A DNA stretch of 64,000 bases. Source: Ferribacterium limneticum. GTDB taxonomy: Bacteria; Pseudomonadota; Gammaproteobacteria; Burkholderiales; Rhodocyclaceae. The DNA is taken from assembly GCF_020510625.1 (NCBI RefSeq), contig NZ_CP075191.1, positions 534,001-598,000 on the forward strand, in the 5' to 3' direction. The position numbers and the translations under genes are program-made. Below, one piece after another: positions 50,937 through 59,694 of the stretch (position 1 is its first letter; each line of letters starts with the position of its first letter). The notes under the pieces were generated by a model that worked only from the letters and a program-made list of their open reading frames with translations, was not told where the DNA came from and did no database searches.

Positions 50937-52619
50937 TCAGCGGGCAGCCAGCAGCTTGCCAAGCAGGCTGCCGGAATTTTCGTGACCGGTCAGTACGAAA
51001 TCGAGTTCGTTGGCATTGCGCAGCGTCATTTCCAGACTCCGCTGGGCGGCAAGGGGGCTGGCAAACAGCAGTTGGTCGCCGGCCTGCAGCACAAAATCGT
51101 CGGCCGGCAGCAGGAAGTAGTCGCTGCCGCGCTCCACGAGCAGCGGAACGACGGCCAGGCGTTGCTGGCGATCGGCGCCGTCGACCAGCAGATCGGCGAG
51201 GCGGATCCGGCTGTCGTGCATCAGCGCCTGCCAGGCCGCCGGGGCTTCCGCGGCATTCAGGCGATTGTCCCAGAGCACCGGGGTCAGGCCGCCGCACTCA
51301 CAGTGCAGGCGCTCGACCAGTTGCCGGCATTGCGCCTCATCCAGAGCATGGAGGCGATCGAGAAAGCGCGCCAGCAAGGGGGCAGTCAGGATGGCGATGC
51401 TTTCCTGGGCGACGATGCGGCTCGGGCGCACGGTGAAATCCGCGTCGTAGGCCTCGAACAGGGCGCTGTTGGCGGCATGGTTCTGGCGGATGACGACGAA
51501 CAGGGAAGGATTGATCTCGCTGGCGGTCACGGCGATCGACAGGTTATTCACATCGTTGTCGCTGCCGGCCACGATGCCCGAGGCATTGGCGATGCCGGCC
51601 TGGCGCAGCGTGCCGGCCTCGGTGCCGTTGCCGCTAAAGTTCTGGTCGGCATCCTGGGCCGCCGGGTCGATAATGCTCAGGGTGATGCCGGTATCGCGCA
51701 GGCGTTCGGCCACCGCCTGCCCGAAGCTGCCGTAGCCGCACAGGATCCAGTGGCCGCGCGGCGGCCGGTGCGGCTCGGGGATCGGCGTTTCCGGCAGGCT
51801 GGTCAGCAGTTCGATCAGCCGGAAGCGCTCCGGTGAGGCGACGGCCAGCGCCAGGTGGTCGGCGAACTGCGTGAAGGGCGTGATGATGTGGTCGGTGCCG
51901 AAGGAGGCCATGTTGGCGGTCACGGCCGGCGTCCGCGCGCGGGCGATGACCGGGATGTCCGGGTTGAGCAGGCGGACGGCGATGGCGATGGCCAGGTTGG
52001 CCTCCTCGTCGTTGGTGATGGCGAGCACGCCCCGGCATTTGGGATGCTTGAGTCCGGCCAGCAGCAGGTTGTCGGGTTGCCGGGCATCGGCGGCGAGGGC
52101 CGGGGTATCGGTCTTGAAATCCTGCAGGTCGAGCTCCTCGACGCGCAGTTCGTCCTTTTCGAGCACGACGAAAGCCTGGTCGATACGGTCGAAGGTGCGA
52201 GCAACCAGGTTGCCGGTTTCGCCGCAGCCGCAGATCAGATAGAACGGCGCCTTGAGCTGGCGGACGCGGCGCGTGAAGCGGTTGCTGGTCAGCGTGTTCT
52301 GGAAGCCTTTGTCCTGGAGCAGGGCAATCAGCGTGACCACCGAGTAGGACCAGCCGACGACGGTCAGGTAGATGCAGACGGTGACCCACAGGCGCTGCGC
52401 ATCGGAGAAGGCGACGGGGATTTCGCCGAAGCCGATGGTTGTTGCGGTGTAGCTGATGAAGTAGAAGGCGTGGAAGAAGCTCATCGGCGCCGTCATCTTG
52501 CCTTCGGCATCGACGCCGGGCACCAGCGTCAGGCCGACCACCGAGATCGCGTAGATGACGATCAGCACGATGATCGGCGCCCGCATGCGGCGCAGAACCA
52601 GGAAGAAGGCGCTATTCAC
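50937..52619 (-). CDS. RCK-gated potassium channel with two TrkA-N domains
   Basis: 560 aa from GTG 52619 with GGGAGC upstream. TM1 is about 12-34. A pore helix and filter SYTATTIGFGE (about 54-65) and TM2 (about 72-100) form a two-TM pore. Two RCK modules follow, TrkA-N at about 123-245 (LICGCGETGNLVARTFD) and at about 290-410 (ILCGYGSFGQAVAERL), the second with a TrkA-C like end. The layout resembles MthK/GsuK-type channels in which nucleotides or ions gate the ring. The filter reads TIGFGE rather than TVGYGD, still potassium-like. A small membrane protein gene lies 13 bp upstream. Confidence 0.88.
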   Translation of the reverse strand: MNSAFFLVLRRMRAPIIVLIVIYAISVVGLTLVPGVDAEGKMTAPMSFFHAFYFISYTATTIGFGEIPVAFSDAQRLWVTVCIYLTVVGWSYSVVTLIALLQDKGFQNTLTSNRFTRRVRQLKAPFYLICGCGETGNLVARTFDRIDQAFVVLEKDELRVEELDLQDFKTDTPALAADARQPDNLLLAGLKHPKCRGVLAITNDEEANLAIAIAVRLLNPDIPVIARARTPAVTANMASFGTDHIITPFTQFADHLALAVASPERFRLIELLTSLPETPIPEPHRPPRGHWILCGYGSFGQAVAERLRDTGITLSIIDPAAQDADQNFSGNGTEAGTLRQAGIANASGIVAGSDNDVNNLSIAVTASEINPSLFVVIRQNHAANSALFEAYDADFTVRPSRIVAQESIAILTAPLLARFLDRLHALDEAQCRQLVERLHCECGGLTPVLWDNRLNAAEAPAAWQALMHDSRIRLADLLVDGADRQQRLAVVPLLVERGSDYFLLPADDFVLQAGDQLLFASPLAAQRSLEMTLRNANELDFVLTGHENSGSLLGKLLAAR

Positions 52620-52632
52620 GCTGAGCTCCCGC

Positions 52633-53016
52633 CTAGCGGCGCAGCATCACGGTTTCGACGATCAGGATGATGACCGAGACAATGTTGGCAAACAGCGCGC
52701 CCCCGGACAGCGAAACGACGCTCGAAGTAACATGCGCCGTCATGCCAACGCCGGTGATGTGTACCGCGACGCCCCAGGTGATGGCGGCGGCGATCAACTG
52801 CAGGTCGGCGACCAGGCTGGTGGACAGGTGGATGGCGCCGATCTGCGTACGGTCACCGAACTTCAGCGCGGTGGCGATCAGGCTGACGACCAGGGCGGCG
52901 GCCAGTTCATAAACGCTATGCAACTCCGGGTTGCCGATGTCGCCAATGAAGAAGCCGAAGTTGAGCGTGGCCGCCAACAGGATGAAGAAACCGAAAATGA
53001 CTTTTTCGAGATTCAT
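52633..53016 (-). CDS. Conserved small membrane protein next to the K+ channel (possibly DUF6394)
   Basis: 127 aa from ATG 53016 (MNLEKVIFGFFILLAATLNFG); the frame allows four more codons. Four hydrophobic segments (about 5-25, 34-54, 66-90 and 100-124) span nearly the whole protein. It lies immediately upstream of, and probably co-transcribed with, the channel gene, so an auxiliary subunit role is plausible. Assignment to DUF6394 is from memory of this context and uncertain. Confidence 0.7.
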   Translation of the reverse strand: MNLEKVIFGFFILLAATLNFGFFIGDIGNPELHSVYELAAALVVSLIATALKFGDRTQIGAIHLSTSLVADLQLIAAAITWGVAVHITGVGMTAHVTSSVVSLSGGALFANIVSVIILIVETVMLRR

Positions 53017-53035
53017 GATGCCCCCCAAATGCGAT

Positions 53036-53060
53036 CAGGGCGTACCTTCCGGCACGCCCT
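53036..53060 (-). terminator. Hairpin downstream of the BON lipoprotein gene
   Basis: Inverted repeat AGGGCGT/ACGCCCT, with a short GC-rich loop, sits between the BON gene stop and the channel operon. There is no T-run, so it may need Rho or act only as an mRNA 3-prime structure. Confidence 0.45.
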
Positions 53061-53098
53061 GTCAGCTTACTCCTGTCCTGCCTTGCCCGGGGAGGGGG

Positions 53099-53764
53099 TC
53101 AGCGATTTTCGACCGGGGCAGACTGCGGCGGGGTGCTGCGCGAGCCGAGCACCTGGTTGTCGAGGCGGCGGGTTTCATCGTCGCTGACGATTTCCAGGAC
53201 ATTGACCACCTTGACGACGCCAGCCGTGGTGCGGGCGACGGCGACGGCGACCTTGGCTTCGCGTTCGTTCACGATACCCATCAGGAAAACGATGCCACGC
53301 TCGGTCAGCACCTTGATGTGGTTAGCCGACAGCTGGTTGGTATCGACCAGGCGGGCCTTGACCTTGGAGGTGATGAAGCTGTCGTTGCTGCGGCTGCCGA
53401 GCGGCGTGGCCGCGCCGATGCCGAGCTCGTTATAGACCTCACGCACGCCTTCGAGCTTGCGCACTTCGGACTCGATGGTCGATTTGACTTCTTCATTCGG
53501 CACTTCGCCGGTGATCAGCACGCGACGGTTGAAGACCGTAAAGTTGGCGTGCGCCTGGTTCTTGTACTGCTCGGGAACGCGCTGGTTGGCCTTCCATTCG
53601 GTCGTTTCGTCGTCGGTCTGCGTGCCGGTCGAGCGGCGGTCATGGGCCGACATGACGCTGGCCGCAGCGGCGGTGCCGAGCAGGGCGGCTTCGACGCAGC
53701 CCTGCAGGGCCGGCAGTGCTGCGATCATGACAATGGCGGCAAGGCTCAGTTTGATTTTTTGCAT
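53099..53764 (-). CDS. BON-domain lipoprotein (DolP/YraP-like)
   Basis: 221 aa from ATG 53764. Lipobox ALQGC (Cys about residue 23) marks a lipoprotein. Two BON domains (about 70-135 and 145-205) show ANFTVFNRRVLITGEVPNEEVKSTIES and KVLTERGIVFLMGIVNEREAK. DolP maintains outer-membrane integrity and supports the BAM complex; the gene pair gmhA/diaA-dolP beside yraN and rsmI is conserved in proteobacteria. Its ATG overlaps the gmhA stop by one base (TAATG). Confidence 0.92.
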   Translation of the reverse strand: MQKIKLSLAAIVMIAALPALQGCVEAALLGTAAAASVMSAHDRRSTGTQTDDETTEWKANQRVPEQYKNQAHANFTVFNRRVLITGEVPNEEVKSTIESEVRKLEGVREVYNELGIGAATPLGSRSNDSFITSKVKARLVDTNQLSANHIKVLTERGIVFLMGIVNEREAKVAVAVARTTAGVVKVVNVLEIVSDDETRRLDNQVLGSRSTPPQSAPVENR

Positions 53765-54354
53765 TATTCGACTCCCAGTAAGAGTGCATCGATCCCATCG
53801 CACAGGCAATGAATCGCGACAAGGTGGGTTTCCTGAATGCGTGCCGTCCGGTCGGCCGGTACGCAAAGATGAATGTCGTCGTCGCGCAGCATTTCGCCGA
53901 TCTGGCCGCCACCCTTGCCGGTCAGCGCCACGACGTGCATGTCGTGTTCGTGGGCGGCCTTGATCGCTTCGATGATGTTGCCGGAATTGCCGGACGTGGA
54001 GATGGCCAGCAGCACGTCGCCGGCATGACCGAGGCCACGCACCTGACGGGAAAAAATCTGGCTGAACGAGTAGTCGTTGCCGACGGCGGTGATGATCGAG
54101 CTGTCGGTGGTCAGGGCAATCGCAGCCAGTTCCTGGCGCTCGGCTTCGAAACGGCCGATCAGTTCAGCTGCGAAATGCTGGGAATCGCCGGCTGAGCCGC
54201 CGTTGCCGCAGGCCAGAATCTTGCCGCCGTTGATCAGGCAGTTGGTCATCGTCTCGATGGCGGCGGCAATCGGGGCGGCCATCGCGTCGACGGCATTCAG
54301 CTTGGTTTGGGCACTGTCTTCGAAGTGCTGGGTAACGCGGGCGATCAAATCCAT
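53764..54354 (-). CDS. gmhA: SIS-domain phosphoheptose isomerase / DiaA
   Basis: 196 aa from ATG 54354; TTG 54363 is three codons upstream. The SIS domain has ILACGNGGSAGDSQHFAAELIGRFE, ISTSGNSGNIIEAI and IQETHLVAIHCLCDGID. GmhA converts sedoheptulose-7-phosphate to D-glycero-D-manno-heptose-7-phosphate, the first step to ADP-heptose. The close homologue DiaA instead binds DnaA to control replication initiation, and it is DiaA that neighbours yraN, rsmI and dolP in E. coli. In betaproteobacteria one gene of this family at this locus is usually called gmhA. Sequence alone does not settle which role applies. Confidence 0.85.
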   Translation of the reverse strand: MDLIARVTQHFEDSAQTKLNAVDAMAAPIAAAIETMTNCLINGGKILACGNGGSAGDSQHFAAELIGRFEAERQELAAIALTTDSSIITAVGNDYSFSQIFSRQVRGLGHAGDVLLAISTSGNSGNIIEAIKAAHEHDMHVVALTGKGGGQIGEMLRDDDIHLCVPADRTARIQETHLVAIHCLCDGIDALLLGVE

Positions 54355-54395
54355 GTCGTTCAAAGGTTTAAGGCTATAGATCGAGGCATTCTACC

Positions 54396-54761
54396 TCACA
54401 GCTCCATGAACACTTCGAACGCCACACGCTGCCATGGGTTTTTGTTGTCGCTCAGGGACGACACGCGGGCCGTGAGCCGGTCGCCGGCATCCATCGCCGC
54501 TGCAACGGCCCGGTTCTGGGCGCGCGGCACATAGCCCAGCTTGTGACCGTGCCACTCGACACGGATGGCGTGTCTATCGTATTTGTTGTCCGGTTCGCGG
54601 ATCAGTTCGAGCCCATCGCCGACCTTGATCGCCGACCAGAATTCTTCAAGCGCGTAATACTGGCTGCCGGCCAATGGCGAACTTTGCACCAATACACGGA
54701 TGCTTTCGGCCTGCGCGGTCGCCAGCCAGCAGAGCAGGCTAATCGTCAGCAGAAAACGCAT
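54396..54761 (-). CDS. Exported HIRAN-domain protein
   Basis: 121 aa from ATG 54761 (five codons inside the longest frame). A signal peptide of about 19 residues (TAQA/ES) precedes a HIRAN domain: VLVQSSPLAGSQYYALEEFWSAIKVGDGLELIREPDNKYDRHAIRVEW, then GHKLGYVPRAQNRAVAAAMDAG. HIRAN in eukaryotic HLTF binds DNA 3-prime ends, so a predicted periplasmic form has no obvious DNA role. The start overlaps the yraN coding end by 23 bp, so it is co-transcribed. Confidence 0.83.
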   Translation of the reverse strand: MRFLLTISLLCWLATAQAESIRVLVQSSPLAGSQYYALEEFWSAIKVGDGLELIREPDNKYDRHAIRVEWHGHKLGYVPRAQNRAVAAAMDAGDRLTARVSSLSDNKNPWQRVAFEVFMEL

Positions 54762-55101
54762 GCTTGATCCATTCAAGTTGCTCGCCGTCGATCAGGACGC
54801 AGTCGAAACGGCAGTCGCAGTCCGCCTTGCCGAGCAGGTAGTGCTGGGCGGCGAGCACGATGCGCCGGCGCTTGCCGGCCGTGATGCTGGCCCCGGCGCC
54901 ACCGAAATCGCTGCGGCTGCGCTGGCGGACTTCGACGAAAACCAGCCCCTTGCCATCGCGGCAGATCAGGTCGATCTCGCCGCCCCGAATGCGGAAATTT
55001 CGCTCGATGAGGCGCAGGCCGCCGCGCTCCAGATAGCGGGCTGCCCGGTCCTCGGCTTCGCGGCCGCGCACGGTGGTGGTATCGTTGGCCTTTGCCTGCA
55101 T
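54739..55101 (-). CDS. yraN: YraN/UPF0102 family endonuclease-like protein
   Basis: 120 aa from ATG 55101. It carries the family core GREAEDRAARYLERGGLRLIERNFRIRGGEIDLICRDGKGLVFVEVRQRS, a restriction-enzyme-like fold with catalytic-type E-x-D...E-x-K replaced at the last position by arginine (EVRQRS), as in many members. The biological role is unknown. The start lies only 21 bp from the divergent rsmI start, a conserved arrangement. Confidence 0.9.
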   Translation of the reverse strand: MQAKANDTTTVRGREAEDRAARYLERGGLRLIERNFRIRGGEIDLICRDGKGLVFVEVRQRSRSDFGGAGASITAGKRRRIVLAAQHYLLGKADCDCRFDCVLIDGEQLEWIKHAFSADD

Positions 55102-55125
55102 GCTGATAAAAATGACGGAAGAATG

Positions 55126-55959
55126 ATGGAAGAGTCCGCCGCATTGTATGTCGTCCCGACGCCGCTCGGGAATCTCGCCGATCTGACCCGTCGCTCCGAA
55201 GAAATTCTGCGCACCGTACCCTGGGTCGCCGCCGAGGATACCCGCCACAGCGGCCCGCTGCTCAAGCAACTGGGCGCCCAGGCGCGAACCATTCCGGCGC
55301 ATCAGCACAACGAACACGAAGCCGCCGCTCGCATTGTCGACAAGCTGCGCGCCGGTGAAGCGGTGGCGCTGATTTCCGATGCCGGCACCCCCGGTATTTC
55401 CGATCCCGGTGCCCGCATCGTCGCTGCCGTTCGTGCTGCCGGCTGCAAGGTCGTGCCGCTGCCCGGTCCTTGCGCGGCGACCACGGCACTGTCCGGCTCT
55501 GGCCTGCTCGATGAACATTTCCTTTTTTATGGCTTCCTGCCGGCGAAGGGTGGGCAACGTCGGCAAGCGCTGGAGGAATTGCGCGAACAGCCCTGTGCAC
55601 TGGTCTTCTACGAAGCGCCACACCGGGTGCTGGAAACCGTCGAAGACATGGCGACGGTGTTCGGCGAGCGGACACTGGTCATTGCCCGCGAACTGACCAA
55701 GCTCTTCGAATCGATCCATTCCCTGCCCTTGGCCGAAGCGCTCGACTGGCTCAAGGCCGACCCCAACCGCCAGCGTGGCGAATTCGTTCTGATGCTTTCC
55801 GGCGCCCCGGCGGATACCGACAGTGGCGAGGGCGAACGGGTCCTGAAGCTGCTGCTGGCCGAAGGCCTGCCAGTCAAACAGGCCGCCAAGCTGGCCTCGC
55901 AGATCACCGGCATGGCAAAAAATGCGCTTTATGAGCGCGCCCTGGCCCTGAAAAGCTAA
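55126..55959 (+). CDS. rsmI: 16S rRNA (cytidine-1402-2'-O)-methyltransferase
   Basis: 277 aa (ATG 55126, or 55123 one codon earlier), with GGAAG upstream. Tetrapyrrole-methylase fold with [70 protein letters not shown] and [15 protein letters not shown]. It methylates the ribose of C1402 in 16S rRNA, tuning decoding at the P site. It is divergent from yraN. The pyrC start lies 28 bp downstream, so it may be co-transcribed. Confidence 0.95.
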   Translation: MEESAALYVVPTPLGNLADLTRRSEEILRTVPWVAAEDTRHSGPLLKQLGAQARTIPAHQHNEHEAAARIVDKLRAGEAVALISDAGTPGISDPGARIVAAVRAAGCKVVPLPGPCAATTALSGSGLLDEHFLFYGFLPAKGGQRRQALEELREQPCALVFYEAPHRVLETVEDMATVFGERTLVIARELTKLFESIHSLPLAEALDWLKADPNRQRGEFVLMLSGAPADTDSGEGERVLKLLLAEGLPVKQAAKLASQITGMAKNALYERALALKS

Positions 55960-55987
55960 AATCGCGGAAACTGTTTCGAGAATACCC

Positions 55988-57019
55988 ATGCAAATCACCA
56001 TTACCCGCCCCGACGACTGGCATCTCCATCTGCGTGACGGCGATGCGCTGGCTTCCGTTCTTGCCCATACGGCTCGCCAGTTCGGCCGCGCCATCGTCAT
56101 GCCCAACCTGAAGCCGCCGGTGACCACCGTCGAGCAGGCCGCCGCCTATCGTGATCGTATCGTTGCCGCCTTGCCGGCCGGCGCCTGCTTCGAGCCGCTG
56201 ATGACGCTGTACCTGACCGACAACACGCCGGCCAGCGAAATCACCAAGGCCGCCGCTTCCGGTTTCGTCAAGGCAGTGAAGCTCTACCCGGCCGGGGCGA
56301 CGACCAATTCCGATGCCGGTTTGACCGATGTCGCCAAGGCCTACGACACGCTGGCCGAAATGGAACGTCTCGGGCTGCCATTGCTGGTGCATGGTGAGGT
56401 AACCGATCAGAAGGTCGACCTCTTCGACCGCGAGAAAGTCTTCATTGATACCGTGCTGCTACCGCTGACCCAGCGCTTCCCGAATCTGAAGGTGGTCATG
56501 GAGCACATCACGACCAAGGATGCTGCCGAGTTCGTGGCTGCATCGCCGGCCAACGTCGCCGCGACCATCACCGTCCACCATCTGCTCTACAACCGCAATG
56601 CCATCTTCCAGGGCGGCGTTCGGCCGCACTGGTACTGCCTGCCGGTGCTGAAGCGCGAGACCCATCGCGAGGCGCTGGTGGCTGCCGCCATTTCCGGCAA
56701 CCCGAAATTCTTCCTCGGCACCGATTCGGCGCCGCACGCCAAGGGCGCCAAGGAGGCGGCCTGCGGTTGTGCCGGCTGCTACACCGCCTATGCGGCGCTG
56801 GAGCTTTATGCCGAAGCCTTCGAGCAGGCCGGTGCACTCGACAAGCTGGAAGCTTTCGCCAGTTTCAACGGCCCGGACTGGTACGGCCTGCCGCGCAACA
56901 GCGGCACGGTGACTCTGGTCAAGGAAAACTGGACCGTGCCGGCCGACTACCCGTACATCAGCACCGACGCCATCGTTCCGCTGCGGGCCGGTGAAACGTT
57001 GTCCTGGAAAATGCTCTGA
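55988..57019 (+). CDS. pyrC: Dihydroorotase
   Basis: 343 aa, type II dihydroorotase length. Metal ligands H12 and H14 are in [13 protein letters not shown], carbamylated lysine K98 in [16 protein letters not shown], then [17 protein letters not shown], and catalytic aspartate in [14 protein letters not shown]. It cyclises carbamoyl aspartate to dihydroorotate in pyrimidine synthesis. A short lipoprotein and a DUF3025 gene follow on the same strand with spacing of 11 bp and a 4-bp overlap. Confidence 0.97.
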   Translation: MQITITRPDDWHLHLRDGDALASVLAHTARQFGRAIVMPNLKPPVTTVEQAAAYRDRIVAALPAGACFEPLMTLYLTDNTPASEITKAAASGFVKAVKLYPAGATTNSDAGLTDVAKAYDTLAEMERLGLPLLVHGEVTDQKVDLFDREKVFIDTVLLPLTQRFPNLKVVMEHITTKDAAEFVAASPANVAATITVHHLLYNRNAIFQGGVRPHWYCLPVLKRETHREALVAAAISGNPKFFLGTDSAPHAKGAKEAACGCAGCYTAYAALELYAEAFEQAGALDKLEAFASFNGPDWYGLPRNSGTVTLVKENWTVPADYPYISTDAIVPLRAGETLSWKML

Positions 57020-57030
57020 GGAAAACCATC

Positions 57031-57468
57031 ATGCGTCTGCGCCATCTCCTTCTGCCGCTGCTGGCTGTTCCGCTGCTCACTGCCTGCGTGAACGATGGCG
57101 CAACGTATGAAATCGACAATACCCGCGAGCATGTGCTGTCGCTGATCCGCGAGCAGCCCTATTTCTGGGACAGCAAGGTCAATCTCTATCTGGTGGTTTC
57201 GCGGATGCCGGCCTGCATGCGCCGACATAACCTGGGCGCCGGGACCGACAAGACCAAGGTCGAGGTCTATCAGGTGCCTTCAGGAGCGTTCATCATCAAG
57301 GTCGGCAAAAAGATGTTCGCCACTGAAACGCAGACTTGCGAGAGTTTGGCCAAGATGGATGGCGAACCGGCCGAGGGCATGGGCCAGATGATGGGTACTT
57401 TCCGCGTCAAGAAAGGGCAACTGGTCTTCGTCAAGGAAGAGAAAGAAGCCGCTCCCGCTGAAGAGTGA
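57031..57468 (+). CDS. Hypothetical lipoprotein
   Basis: 145 aa. Lipobox LLTAC at residues 15-19 follows a basic n-region and leucine-rich core. The mature part has one Cys pair (PACMRRHN and TQTCES) and a charged Glu/Ala tail ([10 protein letters not shown]). Not recognised. It follows pyrC by 11 bp, and its stop overlaps the next GTG, suggesting a common transcript. Confidence 0.75.
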   Translation: MRLRHLLLPLLAVPLLTACVNDGATYEIDNTREHVLSLIREQPYFWDSKVNLYLVVSRMPACMRRHNLGAGTDKTKVEVYQVPSGAFIIKVGKKMFATETQTCESLAKMDGEPAEGMGQMMGTFRVKKGQLVFVKEEKEAAPAEE

Positions 57469-58241
57469 GCGCGGCCAGCCTTTACGCGTCGCCACTGTTC
57501 GAGCCCTTGCGGCACTGGCTTGAGCGACTACCGCCGCGGCCCGACACCCAAGCCGTGGCTGAACTGGCCACGCAGTTCCCGATCCATGCCGAAAATGGCC
57601 AACGGATTAGTTTCGTTCCGCCGCAGCCGGATGGCCTGGTCTATGAGTGCCGGATCTGGGAAAGCGGCGAGGTCGAAACCCGGCCGGACAACTGGCACGA
57701 CTTCTTCAACGCGCTGGCCTGGCTGAGTTTTCCGAAGACCAAGATCGCCGTCAGTGCCGCCCACATGCGCGCCATGCAGGCGCCGGGCGAAAAGCGCACC
57801 AACGCACGGGATGTGCTGACCCACTTCGACGAATGCGGCATCGTCGTGCTATCCAGTCAGCCGGAGTTGCTCGACCTGCTCCGCGGTTTTTGCTGGAAGG
57901 AATTGTTCGTTGAGCGCCGGGCCGAGGTGATTCGCAGCATGCGTTTCGTGATCTTCGGCCACGCGACCTACGAACAGCTGCTCAAGCCATTCCGTGGGCT
58001 GACCGCAAAGGCGGTGCTGCATGAAGTGAGTGAGGACTGGCTTAGCATGTCGACCGAGGCTCAGCTATCTGCTGTCGACACCTTGCTGGCCGCCGATCTG
58101 GCGAGCGGTAAATACACCCGGCCGCGTGATTTCCAACCACTTCCCCTGCTGGGGATTCCCGGCGTGACGCCGGAGAGCGAGAACCCGGACTACTACGACG
58201 ATACCTGGCAGTTTCGTCCGGGACGGCGCGCCAAAGCTTAG
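57465..58241 (+). CDS. DUF3025 protein
   Basis: 258 aa, GTG start overlapping the previous stop (GTGA). The family core is [49 protein letters not shown] split over residues 50-95, with [19 protein letters not shown] and a C-terminal [21 protein letters not shown]. It is widespread in proteobacteria but biochemically uncharacterised. The 3-prime end overlaps the convergent infA stop by 4 bp. Confidence 0.85.
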   Translation: MSAASLYASPLFEPLRHWLERLPPRPDTQAVAELATQFPIHAENGQRISFVPPQPDGLVYECRIWESGEVETRPDNWHDFFNALAWLSFPKTKIAVSAAHMRAMQAPGEKRTNARDVLTHFDECGIVVLSSQPELLDLLRGFCWKELFVERRAEVIRSMRFVIFGHATYEQLLKPFRGLTAKAVLHEVSEDWLSMSTEAQLSAVDTLLAADLASGKYTRPRDFQPLPLLGIPGVTPESENPDYYDDTWQFRPGRRAKA

Positions 58242-58501
58242 TAGCGGCGGCGCTGCGCTTGCGGATTCGGGGTGCCGCGATTTTCGATGTGGCGGAAGGT
58301 GATGCGGCCCTTGGAGAGATCGTAGGGCGAGAGTTCGAGCGTGACCTTGTCGCCGACCAGGATGCGGATGTGGTTCTTCTTCATCTTGCCGGAGGTGTAG
58401 GCGATCAGTTCATGGCCGTTTTCTAGCGTGACGCGGAAGCGGGTGTCGGGGAGGACGTCGTTCACGACGCCTTGCATTTCAAGTAGTTCTTCTTTAGCCA
58501 A
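58238..58501 (-). CDS. infA: Translation initiation factor IF-1 (stand-alone copy)
   Basis: 87 aa, S1-like OB-fold: [61 protein letters not shown]. The C-terminus is about 15 residues longer than E. coli IF-1 ([11 protein letters not shown]), as in other betaproteobacterial stand-alone copies. It starts with TTG at 58501, fixed by MAKEE conservation and a GGAG eight bases upstream. Binds the 30S A site with IF-2 and IF-3. A second infA in the ribosomal-protein operon is expected elsewhere. Confidence 0.93.
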   Translation of the reverse strand: MAKEELLEMQGVVNDVLPDTRFRVTLENGHELIAYTSGKMKKNHIRILVGDKVTLELSPYDLSKGRITFRHIENRGTPNPQAQRRRY

Positions 58502-58531
58502 GTGTGTTCTCCAGTAATTGAAAAATAGGGT

Positions 58532-59413
58532 TTACGCGGCGTCGACCGGTGCTGCATCGGTCGAAATCGCTTCCGGTCGGTGGCGGGGTAGTTCCCACGG
58601 CCGGCCGGGTTCGGTAATGGCAGTGACGGAAATCAGCGGCGGCGGCGAGGAAACACCGCCGAAGATGGTGGCATAGGACACATCGGCCGCATCGCGCCCG
58701 GTACCCAAGCGGACGAAGCCCATCGGAATGGCGGTGCCGGACGGATCGAACATGTACCAGCGGCCGCCGAGGAAGACCTCGACGTAGGCATGGAAGTCGG
58801 TCGGGCCGAGGGCCGGGTCGGCACCGTAGTCGATACCGGTCGTGAAGCGGGCCGGAATGCTCAGCGCGCGGCAGATGGCGATCATCAGGTGCGCGAAGTC
58901 ACGGCAGACGCCGACGCGGTCGGTCACTGTATCAAGTGCCGAAGTCGTCGAGCTCGTGGTGTTGCTGCGGAAGGCGACGTGCTTGTTGACCCAGTTGCGA
59001 ATGGCTTCGACGCGTCGATAGCCTTTGGGCAGATGACCGAATTCGCTCATCGACAGCATGGCGAGGCGGTCGGACTGGCAGTAGCGGCTGGGGTAGATGT
59101 AGCTCAGTACCGAGAGCGGCAATTGGCCAATCGGTGTTTCCGGAATGAGGTCCGGATTGCCGATGTGGTGGTCGATGTCGACCAAGGCCTGATAGGCAAT
59201 GTGCAGCGGCCCCGGGGCGGCAGTCAGGCGCAGGAAGCGGGCGTGAGTCGCCGGGGCGGTCTGGATGACCGTCGGCACTTGCTGGCTGACCACCAGGCTT
59301 TCGCTGATGATGGACTGGCTGGTAGTCTGTGCAGCGTGGATGTTGAAAACGAAATCGGCGCCCGGATAGTTCAGTTCATATTGCAGATCGATTGCGAACT
59401 GGATGCGGACCAT
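58532..59413 (-). CDS. Transglutaminase-like protein
   Basis: 293 aa. N-terminal beta domain (about 1-120) is followed by a transglutaminase core with Cys in DRVGVCRDFAHLMIAICRAL, His in TDFHAYVEVFLGGRW and Asp in YMFDPSG, a complete Cys-His-Asp triad. No signal peptide. Members are cytosolic and often annotated as putative cysteine proteases or peptidases. No peptide-ligase or alpha-E partner genes are nearby. It is upstream of infA by 30 bp on the same strand. Confidence 0.87.
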   Translation of the reverse strand: MVRIQFAIDLQYELNYPGADFVFNIHAAQTTSQSIISESLVVSQQVPTVIQTAPATHARFLRLTAAPGPLHIAYQALVDIDHHIGNPDLIPETPIGQLPLSVLSYIYPSRYCQSDRLAMLSMSEFGHLPKGYRRVEAIRNWVNKHVAFRSNTTSSTTSALDTVTDRVGVCRDFAHLMIAICRALSIPARFTTGIDYGADPALGPTDFHAYVEVFLGGRWYMFDPSGTAIPMGFVRLGTGRDAADVSYATIFGGVSSPPPLISVTAITEPGRPWELPRHRPEAISTDAAPVDAA

Positions 59414-59654
59414 GTATTCCCCAAAGTGACGGCATCCGGAAGGCCGGAAAAGCCGGAAGCGCTCAAGCGAGCAATAAAACGGCGCTTTGCGACGGGGAAA
59501 TGATCAGTACGGCGTGCCGGTGGTTCGCGGAGCGAAGAAGCGGCAGGGACAGCATTTACGCGGGCAGAACGAATTGGCCAAGGCTGTGCGGCACGAGGCT
59601 GGCAGAATTCTACGCGCCGAAATACTGGTAGGCAAGGAAAATATTAGAAAATTC

Positions 59655-59684
59655 AATCCCTTGCCGATGTTTTGGCAAGGGATT
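59655..59684 (-). terminator. Rho-independent terminator of leuA
   Basis: Stem AATCCCTTGCC/GGCAAGGGATT, read on the minus strand, is followed by GAATTTTCT. It lies 11 bp after the leuA stop codon. The rest of the 281-bp gap (59414-59694) shows no gene. Confidence 0.85.
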
Positions 59685-59694
59685 GTGCGGTGCG

